From NCBI RefSeq assembly GCF_034263275.1, contig NZ_CP139559.1, forward strand, positions 1,240,001-1,304,000: a stretch of DNA of 64,000 nucleotides, in the 5' to 3' direction. The position numbers and the translations under genes were made by a program. Origin of the DNA: Mucilaginibacter sp. cycad4 (GTDB lineage: Bacteria; Bacteroidota; Bacteroidia; Sphingobacteriales; Sphingobacteriaceae). The notes under the pieces are model-generated. The model worked only from the letters and a program-made list of their open reading frames with translations. It was not told where the DNA came from and searched no databases. Shown here in pieces: positions 60,727 to 64,000 of the stretch (position 1 is the first letter of the stretch; every line of letters starts with the position of its first letter).

Positions 60727-63700
60727 ATGAATAACCGTTTATTTGTATTATTATTTCTGTTATTATCATTCAAAGCAAAAGCGCAAAACTGCACTTTGAG
60801 TGTTAATATCGCAGCGTCATCAACAACTATCTGCTCGGGCAGTTCGGTGGTATTAACAGCCACCGCTACCGTTGGTACTGCTCCTTATATTTATTTATGG
60901 AGTACCGGCGAAACAAGCCCTGCTATCAGCGTAAATAAATCAGGTACTTATAAGGTAACTGTTACTGATAAAACTGCCGGATGTAAGGGTGTTACAAAAA
61001 GTATAACTATTGCTGATGCTATTACACCGGCCGCTCCAACAGCTAAAAGCGTAGTAGTTTGTCAAAATAGCTCGGCAACGCTTACCGCCACAGGACCGGG
61101 CGGTGCTTATCAATGGTTTGATGCTGGTGGCAATTTTTTGGCAAGCTCAAATACTTTTACTACTCCGCCGGTAACATCGTCAACTACTTATTATGTACAA
61201 ACCACAGTTGCCGGCTGTACAAGTCCCCGAACGGCAGTTGCGGTATATATAACCGGCAAGCCTGATGTTACAGGCGCAGCTGTGTGTGCGGGCGGGGTTG
61301 CCACGTTATTTGCAAGCGGCGGGCAAAGTTATAGCTGGTATGCATCGTCGGCCGGAGGGACTGTTTTGGGGACCGGGCCATCGTTTGTTACTCCGCCATT
61401 ATCTAAAACTACCACTTATTATGTTGTTGCGGTAATTAATAGCTGTATCAGCATGCCCACAGCTGTTGTTGCTAAAGTTAATGCCCCGCCAGCTACCCCG
61501 GTAGCTTCAAATGTTAGTACCTGCTCGGGCTCAGTGGTAACTTTACATGCTGATGCGTCTGCTGGTTTTTTTCAATGGTTTGATGTGCCGGCAGGAGGTA
61601 CCCCGCTTATTTCAAGTCCCGATTATACAACACCGGTATTAATTAGCAACAAAACTTATTATGTGCAAACAGTACTTAATGATTGCGTTAGCCCGCGTGT
61701 ACCGGTTACTGTGTCTGTTAACCCGATGCCTGCGGCGCCGGCAGCTCAAACCACTGCCATTTGTTATAATTCAGCAGCTGCATTGACGGCTGCTGAAAAT
61801 CATGCTGGTACATATGCCTGGTATGATGCCCCAACAGGCGGAAGATTATTAATGTCGGGCTTAAAATTTACTACGCCCGCGTTAACTAAAACAACTATAT
61901 ATTATATTGAAAATATTACACCGGCCGGCTGTAAAAGTGACCGTGCACCGGTAAAGGTAATTGTTAAGCCGTTTATAGCAGCCCCTGTAGCGGGGGGAGC
62001 TATGATCTGTTCAGGTTCAGTTGCTTCATTAACAGCAATATCTGCAATCAAAGGCACTTATCAGTGGTTTGATGCACCAACAGGTGGCAACCTTTTATCA
62101 TCCCAGGCAAGCTATATAACTCCGGCATTAACGGCAAATACAACTTATTATGTGCAAACTACTCTTGACGGATGTACCAGTGCCAGGACAGCCGTACAGG
62201 TTACGGTTATCCCCCCGGTAACGGCTCCCCGGGTGCCTGCTACCTTTGTTTGTTACAACGGATCGGCTGTGCTTACTGCGACGGGAACCGGTACGGGTTT
62301 TACCTGGTATGATAGTGTCGCAGGAGGTACAATTTTATCGTCGGGCCCAACATATGTTACCCCCGGTTTAACTGCAGCAGCAACTTATTATGTTGAGAGT
62401 ACATCAAATGGGTGTGTTAGTGCGCGTACTGCAGTTACTGTTAAGGTAAATCCGCAGCCATCGCCTCCAACTGCCCAAAATGTATCGGTATGCTCCGGTT
62501 CATCAGCTAAGATTACAGCTAAGGGCAATGGGGAAATCCTTTGGTTTGCTACTTCTGATTCCGGAAGCCCTTTGTATACCGGGAACACATTTAACACACC
62601 GGTTATGTCCGAAAAAACAACTTATTATATACAAAGCAGGGTTGGTGATTGCGTAAGCAATCGCGTGCCGGTAACGGTTTCAATCAATACTGCTGAAGAG
62701 GCGCAATTTGTTTATACGTCGGGTACTTATAGTCCTCAAAACCCTAACCCCAAACCTGTAATCAATAATCCAGCGGGCGGTACTTTCAGTGCATCGCCGG
62801 CAGGTTTGGTATTTGTTGATGTTCATACAGGTGAGATAAATGTTAAGGCAAGTACACCGGGTAAATATATCATTACCTTAACAGGGAATGGGCCATGTTC
62901 GCCAACCTATAGCGCCGGGGTTGAAATTGCTTCCATATTCAATTCAAAGTTTTCCTACGGAGGGCCGTTTTGCCAGTATGGAACCAACCCTAAGCCAACG
63001 TTTTCGGCAAGTGCAAGTGCGGGTACTTTTTCGGCATCGCCTTCTGGTTTAACTTTTGTGAGTACGGCAACCGGCGAAATTAATTTGAGTAAAACAACCC
63101 CGGGAACATATGAAGTTACCAATACCATTTATAACCCCGATGGAACTGTGGGCAGTGCAGTCGGCTCGGAGGTAACAATAGTGCCCGGTGCAAAGGTAGA
63201 CGCAGGCCCTAATCAGACTATACAAACTGGCGAAGCCGCTCAGTTGGCAGGCAGCATAGGAGGTGTTAACGGCGGGAAATGGTCGGGCGGGTTAGGCAAG
63301 TTTGCTGAGGCTGCAGATCCGAATACTACATATACCCCGGCTGCCGGCGAAAAACAGGTAATACTTTCTTTAACCTCAAATGACCCGCCAGGCAATTGCG
63401 GACCCGGGAGTGACAGGGTTGTTATCAATATTGGTTCAGCTTTGCAGGCGCCAATAGTTTCCGGCACCGCTACATGCATGGGTAGTATAGCTACTGTATC
63501 GGCTACAGGCCCCGGCGGCATATACCGCTGGTATAGCGCGGCCGATAACGGTACGCTTTTATCAACCGGGCCTAATTTTATTACCCCGCCGCTCACTCAA
63601 ACAACAACATATTATGTAAATACAACAGCCAATGGTATTACAAGCAGCATGACTGCGGTTACGGTATCTGTTAGTGAGCCGCCACCTGCTCCTGTAGTTA

Positions 63701-64000
63701 AAAGTGCGCCAGCCTGCGAAGGCAGCCATACTACATTAACTGCCAGCGGTTCAAAGGGTACATATCAATGGTATGATGCTCCGGTCGATGGCACTTTGCT
63801 TTCAATTAATGATACCTATGTAACGCCGGGTTTGATAGCCAATACCAGCTATTATGTGCAGGCTGTTGTTGATGGGTGTGTAAGTACGCGCACTAAGGTT
63901 GATATAATGGTTAACCCTCTGCCGGTTATCACCAGTGGTTCTGCCGATAATATATGCAGCAGTGTAGCCCAAAATTATTCAATAACAGCCGATTTGCCTG
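60727..64000 (+). CDS. Giant Ig-like-repeat surface protein (partial, continues past the right edge)
   Basis: The frame is open from ATG 60727 (signal peptide MNNRLFVLLFLLLSFKAKAQ) to the edge, 1091 codons. A first PKD/SprB-like unit covers about residues 30-100 (LWSTGETSPAISVNKSGTYKVTVTD). Then come seven regular Ig_7-type repeats of about 80 residues (240 bp), each with CxGS...LTA near the start, a QWFDAPxGG or similar middle, and TTYYVQxxxxGC at the end. The TYYV-type motifs lie near 61184, 61413, 61651, 61894, 62140, 62381 and 62617. A different region with two GTFSASPxGLxFV units follows (about 62700-63180), then a PKD-like unit, then at least two more Ig_7 repeats (near 63601 and 63846). 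Such proteins are surface adhesins or gliding-type proteins, usually exported by type IX secretion with a C-terminal signal that would lie outside the window. Confidence 0.85.
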   Translation, partial: MNNRLFVLLFLLLSFKAKAQNCTLSVNIAASSTTICSGSSVVLTATATVGTAPYIYLWSTGETSPAISVNKSGTYKVTVTDKTAGCKGVTKSITIADAITPAAPTAKSVVVCQNSSATLTATGPGGAYQWFDAGGNFLASSNTFTTPPVTSSTTYYVQTTVAGCTSPRTAVAVYITGKPDVTGAAVCAGGVATLFASGGQSYSWYASSAGGTVLGTGPSFVTPPLSKTTTYYVVAVINSCISMPTAVVAKVNAPPATPVASNVSTCSGSVVTLHADASAGFFQWFDVPAGGTPLISSPDYTTPVLISNKTYYVQTVLNDCVSPRVPVTVSVNPMPAAPAAQTTAICYNSAAALTAAENHAGTYAWYDAPTGGRLLMSGLKFTTPALTKTTIYYIENITPAGCKSDRAPVKVIVKPFIAAPVAGGAMICSGSVASLTAISAIKGTYQWFDAPTGGNLLSSQASYITPALTANTTYYVQTTLDGCTSARTAVQVTVIPPVTAPRVPATFVCYNGSAVLTATGTGTGFTWYDSVAGGTILSSGPTYVTPGLTAAATYYVESTSNGCVSARTAVTVKVNPQPSPPTAQNVSVCSGSSAKITAKGNGEILWFATSDSGSPLYTGNTFNTPVMSEKTTYYIQSRVGDCVSNRVPVTVSINTAEEAQFVYTSGTYSPQNPNPKPVINNPAGGTFSASPAGLVFVDVHTGEINVKASTPGKYIITLTGNGPCSPTYSAGVEIASIFNSKFSYGGPFCQYGTNPKPTFSASASAGTFSASPSGLTFVSTATGEINLSKTTPGTYEVTNTIYNPDGTVGSAVGSEVTIVPGAKVDAGPNQTIQTGEAAQLAGSIGGVNGGKWSGGLGKFAEAADPNTTYTPAAGEKQVILSLTSNDPPGNCGPGSDRVVINIGSALQAPIVSGTATCMGSIATVSATGPGGIYRWYSAADNGTLLSTGPNFITPPLTQTTTYYVNTTANGITSSMTAVTVSVSEPPPAPVVKSAPACEGSHTTLTASGSKGTYQWYDAPVDGTLLSINDTYVTPGLIANTSYYVQAVVDGCVSTRTKVDIMVNPLPVITSGSADNICSSVAQNYSITADLP

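Noticed and set aside
61000..64000. Tandem nucleotide repeats as a mobile or satellite element
   Set aside because: The repeats are protein-level Ig domains in one continuous frame, with sequence divergence at the DNA level typical of old domain duplication.

Overview
The window looks like part of a chromosome from a Bacteroidota bacterium, most likely Sphingobacteriaceae and close to Mucilaginibacter or Pedobacter (inferred from gene families only). The evidence is several TonB-dependent receptors with N-terminal carboxypeptidase-regulatory domains, a SusC/SusD pair, a DUF5686 outer-membrane protein, a giant protein built of Ig-like repeats, many lipoproteins, few Shine-Dalgarno sequences, and several TAnnTTTG-type -7 boxes. 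Both edges cut through genes. I saw no rRNA, tRNA, CRISPR array or intact insertion sequence.

Region 1 (1-18489, minus strand) is a Wzx/Wzy-type capsule or exopolysaccharide operon. In transcription order it holds the Wza export lipoprotein, the Wzc tyrosine autokinase, a 635-bp non-coding stretch with about five copies of a ~120-bp repeat carrying a hairpin, a NusG-like UpxY antiterminator, TviB-type UDP-HexNAc dehydrogenase, Wzx flippase, DegT aminotransferase, GT2, GT4, a DUF2334 deacetylase-like protein, a second DegT aminotransferase, the initiating phosphoglycosyl transferase, Wzy-like polymerase, GT4, AsnB amidotransferase, a GNAT/FemAB-like acyltransferase, and a truncated GINT1-N-like propeller protein. 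Several junctions are ATGA overlaps. TviB plus AsnB suggests a uronamide sugar in the polymer.

Region 2 (18736-26743) holds glmS (supply of amino sugar), an MBOAT/SGNH O-acetylation pair, a lipoprotein pectate lyase, class 1 fructose-1,6-bisphosphatase, and a stranded fragment of an RND efflux pump.

Region 3 (26917-37597, plus strand) holds two related TonB-receptor operons. Each has a receptor followed by a parallel beta-helix lipoprotein, and the two share a ~25-nt element just before the receptor gene. The first operon also carries a YncE-like propeller and a secreted TRAP-type acid phosphatase, which hints at phosphoester scavenging.

Region 4 (37647-50612) begins with a small inverted-repeat element, a DUF5686 outer-membrane protein and a secreted PD40 propeller. 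It then has a compact nine-gene minus-strand operon: GT-B-like protein, SpsF-type cytidylyltransferase, split transketolase (two genes), class III aminotransferase, SDR, a HAD phosphatase-NeuB synthase fusion lacking the SAF domain, a fatty-acid-hydroxylase-like protein, and an SMR transporter. It reads as a dedicated pathway to a CMP-activated, possibly novel, higher-carbon 3-deoxy-ulosonic acid. It is the strongest candidate here for an undescribed system.

Region 5 (50906-64000) holds a small membrane protein, an Omp85/BamA-type barrel with a kinase-like N-terminal region, a SusC-SusD-secreted tyrosine phosphatase locus, and the start of a very large Ig-repeat surface protein that runs off the right edge.
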